A DNA stretch of 64,000 nucleotides from Streptomyces tanashiensis (GCF_014648895.1 NZ_BMRZ01000007.1:248001-312000); one strand, 5' to 3'. Counted from the first letter of the stretch, positions 52,796 through 62,240 are shown. The notes: generated by a model from the sequence alone, not told the origin. Numbers and translations: made by a program.

Positions 52796-54295
52796 TCAGT
52801 CGCGGGCCGCTGCCTTCGCCGGGGAGACCTCGGCGACGGCGGCCGCGGACCGCGCCACCACGACCGACTCGGCCGGCGGCCGCTTCCGGCGCAGGCCGGG
52901 CAGAGTGATGAGCAGTCCGGCGAGGGCGATGGCCGTGACCACGGCCAGGCCGGGACGGAAGTCGTCCAGGACGGCCTGCGGGGAGGCGGCCGCGTCGCCG
53001 CCGTCCGCGGTGATGACGGCGGTGGTCACGGCGAGGAAGAGCGCTCCGCCGACCTGGATCGAGGTGTTGAGCAGGCCCGACACCATGCCCTGTTCCTCGT
53101 CGTCCACGCCGTTGGTGGCCTGGATGTTGAGGGAGGGGAACACCAGGGCGCAGGCCGCGCCGAGCAGCAGCATCGACGGCAGGATCACGGCCGCGTACTG
53201 CGGGGTGAGGGAGATCCGCAGGAAGAGCGCGTAGGCGACGACGAGCAGGGCGAAACCGGTCGCGATCACCCGGGGAGTACCGAAGCGGTCCACGATCCCG
53301 CCGATCTTCGTGGAGGAGAGCGCCACGAGCACGCCGGCCGGCAGGAAGGCGAGCGCGGTCTGCAGTGCCGACCAGCCGAGCAGGGACTGCATGTACTGGG
53401 TCACGATGAACTGGAAGGCCACGTACGAGCCGAAGAACGCCGCCGCGCCGAGCTGGGCCCGGATCTGCGAGCCGGAGCGCAGTACCCCGAGCCGTACGAG
53501 GGGACTCGGGCTGCGCCGTTCGATGAGGACGAAGGCGACGAGCAGGGCGGCGGCGACCAGGAAGGACAGCAGCGTGCGGGCGGTGGCCCAGCCCTTCTCG
53601 GGGGCCTCGACGACGGTGAAGACGAGGAGCAGCATCGCGGCCGTGCCGGTGACGGCGCCCGGCAGGTCGTAGCCGCCGGAGGAGTTCTCGCGGGCGCTGT
53701 GCGGGATGAGACGCAGTGCGAAGACGAGGGCGATCAGGGCGACGGGGGCCGGGAGGAGCATGGTCCAGCGCCAGCTGAGCTCGGTGAGCAGTCCGGAGAG
53801 GACGAGGCCCATGGAGAAGCCGGTGGCGGCGCAGGTGGTGTAGATGGACAGGGCCCGGTTGCGCTGCGGGCCCTCCTTGAACGTCGTGGTGATGATCGAC
53901 AGGCCGGCGGGGGCGGTGAAGGCGGCGCTGAGTCCCTTGATGAAGCGGCTGGCGATGAGGAGGGGCCCGGAGTCGACGAGTCCGCCGAGGAGGGAGGCGA
54001 GCGCGAAGACCGCGAGGGCGACGAGGAAGACCCGGCGCCGGCCGAGGAGGTCGGCGGCGCGGCCGCCGAGGAGCAGCAGGCCTCCGTAGCCGAGGATGTA
54101 GCCGCTCACGATCCACTGGAGGGTGGAGGTGGAGAGGCCGAGGTCGGTGGCGATCGAGGGCAGGGCGACGCCGACCATGGAGACGTCGAGGGCGTCGAGG
54201 AACATCGCGGCGCAGAGCACGAGCAGGGTGCCCCAGAGGCGCGGGCTCCAGCGTTCCCCGTCGGCCGTGGGTGAGGCGGTGAGCGGTGAGGTCAT
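52796..54295 (-). CDS. DHA2-type MFS drug exporter (EmrB/QacA family)
   Basis: A 499-residue proton-driven efflux pump with 14 predicted transmembrane helices. The DHA2 signatures are LDALDVSMVGVALPSIATDL (motif D1, helix 1), GYGGLLLLGGRAADLLGRRR (motif A) and a motif-C-like helix 5 region. It should expel hydrophobic or cationic drugs. ATG 54295 is used; no good ribosome site is visible. It diverges from a MarR gene across a dense array of TGCA half-sites, so export is probably induced when MarR binds its substrate. Confidence 0.92.
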   Translation of the reverse strand: MTSPLTASPTADGERWSPRLWGTLLVLCAAMFLDALDVSMVGVALPSIATDLGLSTSTLQWIVSGYILGYGGLLLLGGRAADLLGRRRVFLVALAVFALASLLGGLVDSGPLLIASRFIKGLSAAFTAPAGLSIITTTFKEGPQRNRALSIYTTCAATGFSMGLVLSGLLTELSWRWTMLLPAPVALIALVFALRLIPHSARENSSGGYDLPGAVTGTAAMLLLVFTVVEAPEKGWATARTLLSFLVAAALLVAFVLIERRSPSPLVRLGVLRSGSQIRAQLGAAAFFGSYVAFQFIVTQYMQSLLGWSALQTALAFLPAGVLVALSSTKIGGIVDRFGTPRVIATGFALLVVAYALFLRISLTPQYAAVILPSMLLLGAACALVFPSLNIQATNGVDDEEQGMVSGLLNTSIQVGGALFLAVTTAVITADGGDAAASPQAVLDDFRPGLAVVTAIALAGLLITLPGLRRKRPPAESVVVARSAAAVAEVSPAKAAARD

Positions 54296-54310
54296 GCGCA
54301 GCACCGTTAC

Positions 54311-54339
54311 ATGCACGTGCATTGAATGCAAATGCATTT
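54311..54339. promoter_or_regulatory. MarR operator array of four TGCA half-sites
   Basis: TGCA occurs at 54312, 54318, 54327 and 54333 (N2, N5, N2 spacings). They build three overlapping perfect palindromes: ATGCACGTGCAT (54311-54322), TGCATT-G-AATGCA (54318-54330) and AAATGCATTT (54330-54339). Confidence 0.75.
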
Positions 54340-54383
54340 AATTCCCCTGCAACAAAAGAAGCCGCCTCTGCTACCGTGCGGTC

Positions 54384-54782
54384 ATGGCAGCGAACAAGTC
54401 CGAACGCGCGCTCGTGGACGAGTGGCGTGACGTCCTCGCCCTGCACGCCCGTACGACCTGTGAGCTCGACCGTGCTCTCCAGCCGTACGGGATCGGCGCC
54501 AGCGACTTCGAGGTCCTCGACGTCCTCGCCGAGGGCACGACCGGGGAGGGCCCCGCCGCCTGGCGCGTCCAGGAGCTCGCGGGGCGCGTTCACCTCAGCC
54601 AGAGCGCGCTGTCCCGGCTCGTCGCGCGGCTGGAGAAGGACGGCCTGGTCCTGCGGGGGATGTGCCCCGAGGACCGGCGCGGTGTCCAGGTGAAACTCAC
54701 GGAGAAGGGCATCGCCCGCCACGCCGAGGCGCAGCCCCACCAGCGCGAGGTGCTGACCAGGATGCTGGACGGCACCTCCTAG
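54384..54782 (+). CDS. MarR-family regulator
   Basis: A 132-residue winged-helix repressor. VQELAGRVHLSQSALSRLVA (recognition region) and the wing GLVLRGMCPEDRRGVQVKLTEKG are clear. ATG 54384 is preceded by TACCGT with 6 nt between and no ribosome site, so it is probably leaderless. It most likely represses the divergent DHA2 exporter and itself through the TGCA array. A single Cys (GMCPEDRR) in the wing could make it redox-responsive, which is speculative. Confidence 0.93.
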   Translation: MAANKSERALVDEWRDVLALHARTTCELDRALQPYGIGASDFEVLDVLAEGTTGEGPAAWRVQELAGRVHLSQSALSRLVARLEKDGLVLRGMCPEDRRGVQVKLTEKGIARHAEAQPHQREVLTRMLDGTS

Positions 54783-54805
54783 GGCTCAGGGGCGGGAGCC
54801 CGGGA

Positions 54806-55579
54806 TCAGCCGATCGCCGAGGTCTCCCGCCAGAGCCGGGCGAGCTCCTCGTCGCCGGTCAGGGGCACGGCCTCGATCGGCAGCCGGTTCCACAGGGTCA
54901 GATACAGCCGGTCGGCGGGGCCGCTCAGTTCGGTGTCGGCCGGAGCGTCCGCGCCCCGGTCGCCCCGCTCCGTCCGGGGCGCCTCCGTCGGCGACAGGCG
55001 CACGGTCCAGACGTCACCGGTGTCCGTCGCCCGCACCCGCAGGGTCCGGGGCCCGGGTGTGCGCACCCGGCTGCGGTCGCCGGCGTGGAAGGCGCCGAAC
55101 AGCTCGTCGATGCCGTCGGCGGCGACCGCCGGATCCACCGGACCCGGTCCGCTCGCGAGCGCAGACTCGGCGTCCGCGCGGTGCACGGTCGTCTCGTGCG
55201 TCTGCCGCCGTGCCCAGAAGGCCAGGGGCGAGCGCGCGGGCAGGAAGGTCCAGCACTCCAGGTTCTCCGGCGCGGCGCGCAGGGCGGCGACCAGCCGCGC
55301 GTGCCCCTCGCGGAAGTGGGCGAGGAGCTCCTCGCCGTCGAGCGTCGTCTCGCCGTCGCCCGGGTGGTACGCGGTGCGGGCCTCGGCCACGAGGGTCGTG
55401 GCCCAGCGGTGGACCATGGCCGTGTGCCGGAGGAGGTCGCGGACCCGCCACCCGGGGCAGGTCGGCACCTCCGCGTCGGGCCCGGCCTCGGCCGCGGCGT
55501 CCGCGAGACCGCGGCCCGCCGCATCCAGCGCCTCGATGTACTCCGTGATCTTCAGGGTCTCCCCGGTGTTCTCGTCCAT
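54806..55579 (-). CDS. Maleylpyruvate isomerase/DinB-fold family protein (mycothiol-dependent type)
   Basis: A 257-residue protein of the actinobacterial maleylpyruvate-isomerase family. The N-terminal DinB-like helical bundle carries metal histidines in DLLRHTAMVHRWA and RRQTHETTVHRADAE, and a C-terminal MDMPI domain follows. Members use mycothiol for isomerisation or thiol transfer. CPGWRVRDLLRH is the usual starter motif. ATG 55579; the ribosome site is weak. No aromatic degradation genes are near, so the reaction is not assigned. Confidence 0.87.
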   Translation of the reverse strand: MDENTGETLKITEYIEALDAAGRGLADAAAEAGPDAEVPTCPGWRVRDLLRHTAMVHRWATTLVAEARTAYHPGDGETTLDGEELLAHFREGHARLVAALRAAPENLECWTFLPARSPLAFWARRQTHETTVHRADAESALASGPGPVDPAVAADGIDELFGAFHAGDRSRVRTPGPRTLRVRATDTGDVWTVRLSPTEAPRTERGDRGADAPADTELSGPADRLYLTLWNRLPIEAVPLTGDEELARLWRETSAIG

Positions 55580-55619
55580 GGGGCGGATTCTCGCAGGAGG
55601 GGAGGAGCGGAGGCGCGGC

Positions 55620-56852
55620 TCAACTCTCCCGCGCCGCTCCCGCGTTGCGCGCCCAGTAGCCCATGGCGGCCGCACCGGCCGCGAGCACCGCGACCGTCGT
55701 GAGGGCCACCGGCAGGGAGAACCAGTCGGCGAGGAAGCCGATGGAGGGCGGGCCGAGCAGCATGCCCCCGTAGCCGAGGGTGGAGGCCGTCGCCACTCCG
55801 CCGGGGCCGGCGACCGCGCCCGCGCGGGCCACGGCGACGGGGAAGATGTTGGCGAGGCCGAGGCCGGTGACCGCGAAGCCGAGGAGCGTGGCCCAGACGC
55901 TCGGCGCGAGCGCGCCGAGGAGCATGCCGGCGGCGGCGGTCGCACCGCCCGCGACCAGGGTGCGGGTCTGACCGAGGCGTTCGAGCAGCGCGGTGCCGGA
56001 GAGCCGGCCTGCGGTCATGGTCAGCGCGAAGACGGAGTATCCGGCGGCGGCCACCCCGGGGTGCGCGTGCAGGTCCTGCGCGAGGTGGAGCGCGCCCCAG
56101 TCGGCCAGTGCCCCTTCGCCGTACGCCGTGCAGAGCGCGATCACCCCGAAGACGAGGACCGTGCGGCGCGACCCGGCCGCCCGCGCGCCGGGGGTTCCGG
56201 AGGCGGCCGGCGCCGGGAGGGACTCGGGCCGCACGGGCGAGGGGTGTCGCAGCAGTACGGGACCGGCGGCGGCCGTCAGGGCCAGGCCGACGACCGTGAG
56301 GCCGAGGAGGTGGGCGGTGGGGGACAGGCTCCCGGCGAGCAGCCCGCCGAGGCCCGCGCCGAGCATGCCGCCGAGGCTGAACGCGGCGTGGAAGCTCGGC
56401 ATCACCGGCCGCCGGAGCGCGGTCACGAGGTCCACGGCGGCGCTGTTCATGGCCACGTTGATCCCGCCGTACGCGGCGCCGAAGACGAGCAGCACGAGGC
56501 CGAGCGCGAGCGGGGACCGGGTGAGGGCGGGGAGGGCGACGGAGAGGGAGAGCAGGACGGCGGTGGCGACGGTGACCGCGTGGGAGCCGTGGCGGCGGCA
56601 GAGCCGGCCGGTCAGCGCCATCGTGATCACGGCGCCCGCGGAGACGCCCAGGAGGGCGAGGCCGAGGTCGCCGGCCGAGGCGCCGGTCTGCTGCTTGACG
56701 GCGGGGATCCGGACCACCCAGCCGGCGAAGAGGAAGCCGTCGAGGGCGAAGAACAGGGTCAGGGCGGAGCGGAGGCGGGACAGGGAACGGGTGGCGGTGT
56801 CTCCGCCGGAGCCCCCCGATACGGCCGTCCGTACTTTGTTTAGTAGCGGCAC
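55620..56852 (-). CDS. MFS transporter, 12 membrane helices
   Basis: A 410-residue major-facilitator transporter with 12 predicted helices. FALDGFLFAGWVVRIPAVKQ (helix 1) and AAYGGINVAMNSAAVDL resemble the sugar/drug MFS group (YbjJ/FucP-like), so export or import of a sugar-like compound is possible. GTG 56852 is set by promoter geometry: TTGATT (minus strand, 56883-56888), 18 bp, TATCCT (56859-56864), then 6 nt to GTG. A TTG at 56888 is in frame but is part of the -35. Codons 3-7 contain a palindrome. Confidence 0.88.
   Translation of the reverse strand: MPLLNKVRTAVSGGSGGDTATRSLSRLRSALTLFFALDGFLFAGWVVRIPAVKQQTGASAGDLGLALLGVSAGAVITMALTGRLCRRHGSHAVTVATAVLLSLSVALPALTRSPLALGLVLLVFGAAYGGINVAMNSAAVDLVTALRRPVMPSFHAAFSLGGMLGAGLGGLLAGSLSPTAHLLGLTVVGLALTAAAGPVLLRHPSPVRPESLPAPAASGTPGARAAGSRRTVLVFGVIALCTAYGEGALADWGALHLAQDLHAHPGVAAAGYSVFALTMTAGRLSGTALLERLGQTRTLVAGGATAAAGMLLGALAPSVWATLLGFAVTGLGLANIFPVAVARAGAVAGPGGVATASTLGYGGMLLGPPSIGFLADWFSLPVALTTVAVLAAGAAAMGYWARNAGAARES
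56832..56845. promoter_or_regulatory. Palindrome in the first codons of the MFS gene, next to the ROK gene
   Basis: TACT-TTGTTT-AGTA lies just downstream of the predicted leaderless start of the MFS gene. The AT-rich core in a GC-rich genome suits a ROK-type operator acting by roadblock. Confidence 0.5.
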
Positions 56853-56934
56853 AAACTCAGGATAGGGGCCGAGGGGCGGAGGAATCAACCGGGCGGGGAC
56901 GGCGCCCCGGCCCGATCATGGGAGACTCACCCCC

Positions 56935-58161
56935 ATGAACGGCAAGGCGACGACGACCCGGACACGGCTGGACAGGGGGCGTAACGCGCTCGGCCCCGCG
57001 CTGGAACTGGTGCACACCGGCAGGGCTCCGACCCGGGCCGTCCTCACCGCCGAACTCGGCGTCACCCGGGCCACCGCCGGCGCCGTCGCCGCCGAGCTGG
57101 AGGCCCTCGGCCTCATCCGCGTCGACTCCAACCCCGGCGCCGCCGCGGGCTCCCAGGGGCGCCCCTCGCACCGCCTCGCCGTCGACGAGAAGGGCCCCGT
57201 CGCCCTCGCCGCCCAGGTCCACGCGGACGGCTTCCGCGCCGCCCTCGTCGGCCTCGGCGGCACCATCGTGGCCACCGCCCCCGGCTGCGTCACCGTCTCC
57301 GCCGACCCCGCGCAGGTCCTCGGCGCCGTCGTCGACGCGGGGGCCGCACTGCTCGAGGAGAGCGGCCGCCGCTGCGTCGGGGCCGGTCTCGCCGCCCCCT
57401 CCGCCGTGGCCGAGCCCGAGGGGACCGCGCTCAATCCGCTGCACCTCGCCTGGCCCGCCGGGGCGCCCGTCCGGGAGATCTTCGCCGAGCGGGTACGGGC
57501 CGCGGGCATCGAGGGCCCCGCCTTCACCGGCAACGACGTGAACCTCGCCGCGCTCGCCGAGCACCGCCACGGAGCGGGGCGCGGCGCCCGCGACCTGCTC
57601 TGCGTGGCCACCGGTCACCGGGGCGTCGGCGGCGCGCTCGTCCTCGACGGACGTCTGCACACGGGGAGTTCGGGCCTGGCCCTGGAGGTCGGCCATCTGA
57701 CGGTCAACCCCGAGGGCCGCCCCTGCCACTGCGGCAGCCGCGGCTGCCTCGACGTCGAGACCGACCCGCTCGCCTTCCTCACGGCCGCCGGCCGGGTCCC
57801 CGGCCCCGAGGTCTCCCTGCTCCAGCAGTCCCGCGACCTGCTGCGCACGAGCCCCGACGACCCGGGTGTCCGGGTCGCGGTGGGGGAGCTGATCGACCGT
57901 CTGGGTCTGGGTCTCGCCGGGCTCGTGAACATCCTCAACCCGGACCGCATCATCCTCGGCGGGCTCCACCGCGAGCTCCTCGACGCCGACCCCGAGCGGC
58001 TCCGCGCGGTCGTCGCCGACCGCAGCCTCTGGGGCCGCAGCGGCGGCGTCCCGATCCTCCCCTGCACCCTGGACCACAACAGCCTCGTCGGCGCCGCCGA
58101 ACTGGCCTGGCAGCCGGTGCTCGACGACCCGCTCGCCGCCCTGGGGCGCGAGCCGGTCTGA
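56935..58161 (+). CDS. ROK-family transcriptional regulator
   Basis: A 408-residue ROK repressor: an N-terminal winged HTH (VLTAELGVTRATAGAVAAEL, about 37-56, wing LGLIRVDSN) and a sugar-kinase-like C-terminal half with the zinc motif CHCGSRGCLD and GLALEVGHLTVNPEG. The ATP loop of true kinases is weak (QVHADGFRAALVGLGG), so it is a sensor. ATG 56935 has GGGAG upstream. It diverges from the MFS gene and probably controls it through the TACTTTGTTTAGTA site. Confidence 0.92.
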   Translation: MNGKATTTRTRLDRGRNALGPALELVHTGRAPTRAVLTAELGVTRATAGAVAAELEALGLIRVDSNPGAAAGSQGRPSHRLAVDEKGPVALAAQVHADGFRAALVGLGGTIVATAPGCVTVSADPAQVLGAVVDAGAALLEESGRRCVGAGLAAPSAVAEPEGTALNPLHLAWPAGAPVREIFAERVRAAGIEGPAFTGNDVNLAALAEHRHGAGRGARDLLCVATGHRGVGGALVLDGRLHTGSSGLALEVGHLTVNPEGRPCHCGSRGCLDVETDPLAFLTAAGRVPGPEVSLLQQSRDLLRTSPDDPGVRVAVGELIDRLGLGLAGLVNILNPDRIILGGLHRELLDADPERLRAVVADRSLWGRSGGVPILPCTLDHNSLVGAAELAWQPVLDDPLAALGREPV

Positions 58162-58239
58162 GCCTCCTCGGACCGTAGATCCCTTCTTGGCGCGGTTGCG
58201 GTTCGTGATGCGCACCAGGGCCGCCGCCGCGACGGCGGG

Positions 58240-58713
58240 TCACCCCCGGGAGTCGGGGCGCCCCTCCGTCAGGGCGGCCAGCCGGTCCAGGGCCATCCGG
58301 GTGCCGGTCTCGTTGTCGGCCGGCGGCACGGCGTCCGGAACCCCCTCGTGCACGACCCGCACCTCGGTGCCGCCCTCGATGGCCGTCAGCGTCGTCGTGA
58401 GGATCATGGTGCCGTGCAGCAGGGGGTCCGGCGTCTCGAACTCGATGCTCTCCACCACCCGCTCGTACGGCACGAGCTCCAGGAAGGTGCCGTGGTACGT
58501 GTCCGTGCGGGCCCCCGACTTCCCGGCCCCCTCGGGCGACTCGTACCGCAAGGACACCCGGAACGCGCCCCCTTCGCGCGCCTCGAAGGCGTGCACCTCG
58601 CAGGTCATGCCGTACGGAACCCGCCAGCGGGCGACGGCGTCCGGATCGAGGAGCGACCGGTAGACGACCGAGGCGGGGGCGTCGATGTGGCGGGACACGC
58701 GCGTCGTGTACAC
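58240..58713 (-). CDS. SRPBCC (AHSA1-like) domain protein
   Basis: A 157-residue START/Bet-v1-fold protein of the activator-of-Hsp90-ATPase type, a hydrophobic-ligand or lipid-binding pocket. RHIDAPASVVYRSLLDPDAV at the N-terminus, GTFLELVPYERVVESIEFE in the middle and GTEVRVVHEGVPD near the end are characteristic. GTG 58713 is preceded by TAGCCT with 7 nt between, so it is probably leaderless. It diverges from the methyltransferase gene, also leaderless, with 85 bp in between. Confidence 0.9.
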   Translation of the reverse strand: MYTTRVSRHIDAPASVVYRSLLDPDAVARWRVPYGMTCEVHAFEAREGGAFRVSLRYESPEGAGKSGARTDTYHGTFLELVPYERVVESIEFETPDPLLHGTMILTTTLTAIEGGTEVRVVHEGVPDAVPPADNETGTRMALDRLAALTEGRPDSRG

Positions 58714-58798
58714 GTCTTCCAGGCTAACCGCGCACCCGCGCGGACGCCGTCGGAAAGCCGGTGTGCGGGACGGGCCGCAGGACGTAGTGTTCCCTTTC

Positions 58799-59575
58799 AT
58801 GATCACTTCCGATTCCTCGTCCGACCTCCCTCCGCGCCTCGGCAGCCTCGTCTTCCACGGCCCCCTCTCCGAGGCCCGGGCCACCCGCATGATCGAGCGG
58901 CTCGCGGCCACCGCGCCCGCCGACGTGCTCGACATCGGCTGCGGCTGGGGCGAATTGCTCCTCCGCGTCCTGGAAGCGGCCCCCGACGCCAAGGGCGCCG
59001 GGATCGACATCAACGCCGAGGACCTGGCCCGCGGGCGGGCGCTCGCCGAGGAACGCGGACTCGCGGACCGCGTGACCTTCGTCGAGGAGTCGGCGCTCGG
59101 CACCGACCGGGGCCCCGTCGACGCGATCCTCTGTCTCGGCTCCAGCCAGGCGCTCTGCGACCCCGACCTGCCGCACGACCCCGCCGTCGCCCTGCGCGAA
59201 CTGCGCCGGCTCGTCCGGCCCGGCGGGCGGGTCGTGCTCGGCGAGGGCTTCTGGGAGCGCACGCCCACCGAGACGGAGCTCGCCGGGATGTGGCCCGGCG
59301 CGCACACCGGCGAGCACCACTCCCTCGGCGCCCTCGTCGACCTCGCCATAGAGGCGGGATTCCGGCCCGCGTGGATCGAGACGGCGAGCACGGACGAGTG
59401 GGAGGAGTTCGAGTCCGGCTACCGCTACGACACCGAGGTCTGGCTCGCCGCCCACCCCGACCACCCGCTCGCCGACGAGACGCGCGAGCGCGTCGACCGC
59501 CAGCGCTCCAGCTGGCTGAACGGCTACCGGCGGGCCCTCGGCATCGCCTACCTCACCCTCGTCGCCGTGGCCTGA
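58799..59575 (+). CDS. Class I SAM-dependent methyltransferase
   Basis: A 258-residue methyltransferase. Motif I is VLDIGCGWGELLLRVL (about 42-57), followed by GIDINAEDL (motif II acidic), VDAILCLGSSQAL (motif IV region) and RRLVRPGGRVVLGEGFWE. The substrate is not predictable. ATG 58799 is preceded by TAGTGT with 8 nt between and lacks a ribosome site, so it is probably leaderless. Confidence 0.92.
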   Translation: MITSDSSSDLPPRLGSLVFHGPLSEARATRMIERLAATAPADVLDIGCGWGELLLRVLEAAPDAKGAGIDINAEDLARGRALAEERGLADRVTFVEESALGTDRGPVDAILCLGSSQALCDPDLPHDPAVALRELRRLVRPGGRVVLGEGFWERTPTETELAGMWPGAHTGEHHSLGALVDLAIEAGFRPAWIETASTDEWEEFESGYRYDTEVWLAAHPDHPLADETRERVDRQRSSWLNGYRRALGIAYLTLVAVA

Positions 59576-59636
59576 GCCGCCGGTCCGCCCCGAGGGCTCC
59601 CTGGCGCCGGTACGTCACGACCGGCCCGCCGGTGCC

Positions 59637-59777
59637 ACGGAAGGCCACCACGGGCTCATCGGTGCCGGGCCGCCACCACGGGCTCAGCGGCCCCGGGCCG
59701 CCGCCACGGGCTCGCCCGCGCCGGGCAGCCACCACCGGCTCAGCCGCGCCGGGCCGCCACCACCCGGCTCACCACTG
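59637..59777. repeat. 28-bp tandem repeat, about five copies, between convergent genes
   Basis: Units start at 59637, 59665, 59693, 59721 and 59749 (the last 29 bp), consensus CCGGGCCGCCACCACGGGCT then CAGCNGCG. The array ends inside the stop region of the DUF4865 gene and fills the gap from the methyltransferase stop. Confidence 0.85.
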
Positions 59778-60353
59778 CCGGCCGGTGCCCAGCGCCGCCC
59801 GGCCCGGAGCCGACAGATGCAGTACCCGGAAGCGCTCGCCCTCGTCGGCGGGCGCTTCCGCGCCCGCCCACAGGGTGAAGGTGAGCAGCTCCCAGTGGCG
59901 AGGGTCCACCGCCAGGGCGGAGGCCACCACCCCGTCCCGCCGCGCCTCGCGCGCGTGCCGGGCCACCGCCTCCGCCACGGCCTCGCCCGGCGCGACCGCC
60001 TCCCCGAGCGGAGTCCTGCGGCGCGTCGCCGTGCCCGGCGCCGACGCGGCCGCCGGCCCCTCCTCGTACGCCAGGCCCGTCCAGTGCTGCACCACCGGCC
60101 GGCCGAAGTCGTTCACGATGCCCTGGAAGCCGGGGCCCCAGAGGAAGGCGTTCATGCCCTCGGGAGCGGCCCACAGATAGAACGGCGCGTACTGGTTGAC
60201 GGGCGACCCGGCCTCCCGCTCCCGGACCAGGTACGCCTTCAGGCCGAGCCCGGGGAAGGCGTCGAGGAGATGTCCCCGGGTCGCCACCCGCTCGCGGATG
60301 ATCTCCATGTCGTAGTCGGCGGGCAGGGTGATCTCGTACTGCATGGCGTGCAC
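59769..60353 (-). CDS. DUF4865-family protein
   Basis: A 194-residue protein of the DUF4865 family, two repeated ferredoxin-like halves in which QYEITLPADYDMEIIRERVA starts the first. VNQYAPFYLWAAPEGMNAFL and NDFGRPVVQHWTGLAY are recognisable. The reaction is unknown. GTG 60353 is chosen over ATG 60344 because GGAG lies 8 nt before it. It is followed upstream by the TetR gene in the same direction (38 bp), so the TetR and DUF4865 genes probably form one unit, TetR first. Confidence 0.85.
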   Translation of the reverse strand: MHAMQYEITLPADYDMEIIRERVATRGHLLDAFPGLGLKAYLVREREAGSPVNQYAPFYLWAAPEGMNAFLWGPGFQGIVNDFGRPVVQHWTGLAYEEGPAAASAPGTATRRRTPLGEAVAPGEAVAEAVARHAREARRDGVVASALAVDPRHWELLTFTLWAGAEAPADEGERFRVLHLSAPGRAALGTGRQW

Positions 60354-60391
60354 GGGAAGAACTCCGTTCCTTCGGGACGCGGTCGAGGGGG

Positions 60392-60967
60392 TCACGGCGC
60401 GGCGGCGCGCGGGGCGAGCAGGGCCAGCAGCCCGCGTACGGCACTGTCGAAGGGCGCCCGTCCCCCCGTCGCGCGGGCCAGCACGTAGCCGCCCTGCAAG
60501 GTCGCCAGGACGGCCGCCGCGATCTCGTCCGGATCGAGGGCGCCGCTCAACTCGCCGCTGTCCACGCCCTCCCGGACCACCTCGGCGAGCCTGCCGCGCA
60601 CCCGGCCGAGCACCTCCTCGACCGGTGCGCGCAGTTCAGGGTGCGCGATCACCTCCGGGTCCATGGTCAGCCGCCCCATCGGGCAGCCGCGCAGGACGTC
60701 GCGCTCGCGCAGCAGATACGCCTCGATGCGGGCGTACGCCGAGCCCCCGCCGCCCAGAACCGCCTCGGTCGCCGCCCCCAGCTCCTCGGCCGAGCGGCGG
60801 ATCGCCGCGAGGGCGAGGTCCTGCTTGCCGGCGAAGTGGTGGTACATGCTGCCCTGGCCCGCCCCCGCCGCCTGCTGGACGGCCTTGGGGCTGGTGCCGA
60901 CGTAGCCCCGCTCCCACAGCAGCTCGCGGGCCGCCTCGATGAGCCGCTCCGAGGTGTTCATGGTCAT
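60392..60967 (-). CDS. TetR/AcrR-family regulator
   Basis: A 191-residue repressor: HTH LIEAARELLWERGYVGTSPK, GAGQGSMYHHFAGKQDLALA (about 8-53), then an effector domain with RGCPMGRLTMDPEV, the cysteine-bearing motif of the TetR_C_16-like, NemR-type group. ATG 60967 or ATG 60961 starts it. A TGTAC...GTACA operator lies 9 bp upstream. It probably represses itself and the following DUF4865 gene, likely in answer to electrophiles or quinones (inference). Confidence 0.92.
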   Translation of the reverse strand: MTMNTSERLIEAARELLWERGYVGTSPKAVQQAAGAGQGSMYHHFAGKQDLALAAIRRSAEELGAATEAVLGGGGSAYARIEAYLLRERDVLRGCPMGRLTMDPEVIAHPELRAPVEEVLGRVRGRLAEVVREGVDSGELSGALDPDEIAAAVLATLQGGYVLARATGGRAPFDSAVRGLLALLAPRAAAP

Positions 60968-60975
60968 GGCCGCAC

Positions 60976-60995
60976 TGTACATACCAGTAGGTACA
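60976..60995. promoter_or_regulatory. TetR operator
   Basis: TGTAC-ATACCAGTAG-GTACA, with inner TACC-AGTA-GGTA symmetry, directly upstream of the TetR gene. The ACATACC-N-type centre resembles known TetR/NemR-type sites. Confidence 0.65.
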
Positions 60996-61034
60996 GAACG
61001 GAAGCAGTGCCCGGGCGGGCCGCGTACTCCCCGT

Positions 61035-61065
61035 GTCGTACGCCGGAAGCCGCTGCCCGTACGAC
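61035..61065. promoter_or_regulatory. Inverted repeat before the SHOCT-ABC operon
   Basis: GTCGTACG and CGTACGAC are perfect 8-bp arms 15 bp apart, about 80 bp upstream of ATG 61144. Operator or hairpin. Confidence 0.35.
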
Positions 61066-61143
61066 GACCCGGACCCCCTCCCGGGGCGACTCTCGAACCA
61101 CGGAGAACACCACAGCCCACACCGCACCGAGGAGCTGAACCTC

Positions 61144-61439
61144 ATGAACACACTCGCCCACGCGGGCCCCGGCCCGTGGGTCCTCTTCTTCCCCCTCGTC
61201 TGGGCCGCCGTCGTGATCGGGATCGTCACCGTCGCCCGCCGCGCCGGATGGCGGCGCGGACGCGGCTTCGGCCCCGGCGGCCCCTTCCGCCCCGGGAACG
61301 GACCGGACGAGAACTCGCCCCTCACCCTGCTCGGCCACCGCTTCGCGGCCGGGGAGATCGACGAGGACGAGTACTGGCGCCGCCTGAGCGTCCTGGAGGA
61401 GCAGTTCGGCCGGGACAGGGACTCCAAGGGGCGCCGGAC

Positions 61440-61443
<4 letters not shown>
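61144..61443 (+). CDS. Small SHOCT-domain membrane protein
   Basis: A 99-residue protein: one N-terminal membrane helix (WVLFFPLVWAAVVIGIVTVA), a Gly/Arg/Pro-rich linker and a C-terminal SHOCT motif (LTLLGHRFAAGEIDEDEYWR, about 61-80), a short oligomerisation helix-turn-helix. Such proteins accompany ABC or stress systems as accessories. ATG 61144 follows GAGGAG. Its stop overlaps the ABC ATPase start (ATGA), so the three genes are coupled. Confidence 0.9.

Positions 61444-62236
<793 letters not shown>

Positions 62237-62240
<4 letters not shown>

Noticed and set aside
51339..54740. An 1133-codon open frame on the minus strand
   Set aside because: It crosses the two-component genes, the DHA2 gene in another frame and the MarR gene; composition is Arg/Pro-rich shadow coding.
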